Below, one piece after another: positions 63,905 through 64,000 of a DNA stretch of 64,000 nucleotides. How positions within the stretch are numbered: the first letter of the stretch is position 1; each line of letters starts with the position of its first letter. The notes under the pieces are model-generated. The model made no database searches, had not been told where the DNA came from, and was given only the letters and a program-made list of their open reading frames with translations. This stretch comes from Gonocerus acuteangulatus (taxonomy: Eukaryota > Arthropoda > Insecta > Hemiptera > Coreidae). The stretch spans positions 1,344,009 through 1,408,008 of the forward strand of contig OX328126.1 in the NCBI GenBank assembly GCA_946811695.1, read 5' to 3'. The position numbers and the translations under genes are program-made.

Positions 63905-64000
63905 AATATCAGTACGATGAAGTACGAAGCTCAATTGAAAGATTGAATAGTTTAATCCAAAAATATCAGTACGATGAAGTACGAAGCTCAATTGAAAGAT
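63905..64000. repeat. 57-bp direct repeat at the window end
   Basis: AATATCAGTACGATGAAGTA starts at 63905 and again at 63962. The second copy is cut by the window end, so a further tandem array may continue outside. Confidence 0.85.

Overview
The window is eukaryotic nuclear DNA, most likely from an arthropod. It is AT-rich and intron-bearing, with no operons. It is crowded with satellite DNA, Penelope-like elements (PLEs), LINE, Ty3/gypsy and Tc1/mariner remnants, tRNA- and 5S-derived SINEs and (TA)n tracts. The species cannot be fixed from the sequence alone.

Layout. Positions 1-13018 are a continuous 119-bp satellite (about 109 units, truncated by the window start) with higher-order periodicity. 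Positions 13225-27012 hold a series of unrelated tandem arrays: 86 bp x14, 55 bp x8, 58 bp x30, 27 bp x36 and 117 bp x8-9. They are separated by AT-rich DNA, repeat fragments and a palindromic PLE derivative at 20429-20921 that carries a hammerhead-ribozyme motif in each arm and has a 12-bp target duplication.

The one gene that can be followed with confidence is on the minus strand, 27926-48744: a nine-coding-exon cytosolic endo-beta-N-acetylglucosaminidase (ENGase, family GH85). All splice phases agree, the product is 539 aa, and the catalytic Asn182/Glu184 pair is present. A probable non-coding first exon lies at about 48797-48910, and a poly(A) signal lies just past the stop. Its introns hold most of the mobile DNA: MITEs, a mariner remnant, LINE pieces, SINEs with clear target duplications, tandem copies of a larger interspersed repeat, and a nearly intact PLE (reverse transcriptase plus GIY-YIG endonuclease, one frameshift) ending in a hammerhead motif.

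Positions 49.4-52.5 kb are a graveyard of a gypsy integrase end with its 3' LTR start, a LINE with an RNase H domain, and a SINE whose tRNA-like head has been tandemly amplified. Positions 54.9-56.1 kb are bounded by inverted PLE-like ends and enclose a 5S-rRNA-derived fragment. A small minus-strand exon at 56646-56818 encodes the end of a cysteine-rich, VWC-like protein whose other exons are not visible. Positions 57.6-58.7 kb are a 115/114-bp array, 59.8-62.8 kb is a long copy of the interspersed repeat, and a new 57-bp direct repeat starts at the window end.

The repeated theme is the turning of transposon ends into tandem arrays (a terminal inverted repeat into a 58-bp minisatellite; a SINE head into a 111-bp array and perhaps the 117-bp array), plus several PLE-type hammerhead ribozyme motifs.
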